Shown here piece after piece: positions 63,237 to 64,000 of a DNA stretch of 64,000 nt. The translations under genes and the position numbers were made by a program. The stretch lies in NCBI GenBank assembly GCA_037783545.1, contig JBBELK010000009.1, positions 2,604,001-2,668,000 on the forward strand, read 5' to 3'. The first letter of the stretch is position 1. Every line of letters begins with the position of its first letter. This stretch comes from Henricia sp. BOLD:AAB3569 (taxonomy: Eukaryota > Echinodermata > Asteroidea > Spinulosida > Echinasteridae). The notes under the pieces were generated by a model that saw only the letters and a program-made list of their open reading frames with translations, was not told where the DNA came from and did no database searches.

Positions 63237-64000
63237 TTAATGCTTAAAAAAACAAAACAATTATGAGCATTAACGGGTGAAATAAAATAAAAAAAATATA
63301 TATATACACTTTAAAAAAATGTTTTGCCGCTCTAATAATTTTCTGCTTGAAATAAAAAGCGTCTGGGATGACGAAGGACGACCGTATTTTGTGTTTGCCA
63401 TGGAAACCAACGAATATAAACACACACAATTGCGCCTGATATGACAGCACCTTTGTGTTGGTTGAAAAGTGATCTCTGGTAATTAACATTTTCATCCGTT
63501 TACCATCATGGTGGAAACCAACGAAAATGAACTGCGTTATTGAAGCCCACTGATAGGATCTGTATTATATGACACACAATGGTTAATTGTGTAACAGCGC
63601 CATTTTTCTTGGGTGAAAAGTGGTTTTAAGCAATTAATGGTACATGCCGGCAGACTGTTCACATAATTTAGTAATGTAGCATCCTTTTTAATAATTTGTT
63701 GAAGGTCGTTGTGAAAAAAGATCATCAAAATGTCCCGTAATTAAATACAACAGCTTAACATTAATGTAAACGGTCAATAGTCGAGTTATACGCTTTACCA
63801 GCCGTTCACTATCGCGCGAGACTCGCGACTTTGTCGGAAACGATTCGCTTTTCACTTGCTAGCTTTTGCTTTGGATATCTCTCATTTTCTGCTGAAGATT
63901 TCTCTGGACAGCCTGGACCACCGAATGGGTTTTTCCGTTTTCTGTATAAGAGGAGCTGACATTTATAGTTAGTCCTAAAGTGTCAAATAACCACTGCGAC

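Larger units (their letters stand above)
61990..64000. other. Right flank, non-coding
   Basis: The 3' flank of the 1274-aa gene carries AATAAA at 62504-62509, the poly-G/poly-C tract at 62538-62620, a TTAA element at 62902-63236, and two diverged direct repeats of about 115 bp (about 63400-63515 and 63515-63640, sharing GGAAACCAACGAA and ACACACAAT). Nothing recognised in 63650-64000. Confidence 0.5.

Overview
The window is animal nuclear DNA: AT-rich, intron-rich and full of short transposons. Four conserved genes can be rebuilt exon by exon with intact reading phases. They are O-GlcNAcase (OGA, minus strand, 15 coding exons, 960 aa), small nuclear ribonucleoprotein G (SNRPG, plus, 4 exons, 76 aa), centractin/Arp1 (ACTR1, plus, 10 exons, 376 aa) and mannosyl-oligosaccharide glucosidase (MOGS, minus, 4 exons, 941 aa). 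A fifth gene is an uninterrupted 1274-codon reading frame (plus, 58165-61989) that I do not recognise. A short first exon of an unidentified minus-strand gene lies at 2014-2152. The close match to vertebrate proteins, together with the type of repeats, suggests a marine invertebrate deuterostome, perhaps an echinoderm; this is inference and not proven.

Layout: 1-2.15 kb holds the 5' end of an unknown minus-strand gene, with a triplicated CCAAT-box array just upstream. OGA occupies 6.3-25.8 kb. It lies head to head with SNRPG (29.1-33.0 kb), 3.3 kb apart. ACTR1 (36.4-45.6 kb) follows SNRPG on the same strand. MOGS (51.3-56.2 kb) converges on ACTR1 and diverges from the unknown 1274-aa gene, 1.9 kb away. 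The last 2 kb is non-coding, with a poly-G/poly-C tract.

The genes are ordinary housekeeping functions that share no pathway: nucleocytoplasmic O-GlcNAc removal, pre-mRNA splicing, the dynactin filament, and N-glycan trimming in the endoplasmic reticulum.

The introns and spacers are dominated by non-autonomous DNA transposons and foldback elements. Several target-site classes can be read directly: TTAA (at least eight elements), TA (CAG-ended pogo/Tigger-like and mariner-like), 3-bp, and 8-bp (hAT-like). tRNA-derived SINEs and a tandem array of tRNA-like units are also present. The most notable observations are TA-flanked elements sitting a few bases inside 5' splice sites, a TTAA element inserted exactly at the MOGS stop codon, a decayed partial copy of OGA exon 7, and a SINE split by a foldback element built from a 16-bp tandem repeat. 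I saw no reverse transcriptase, capsid, integrase or transposase reading frame, no CRISPR and no rRNA.
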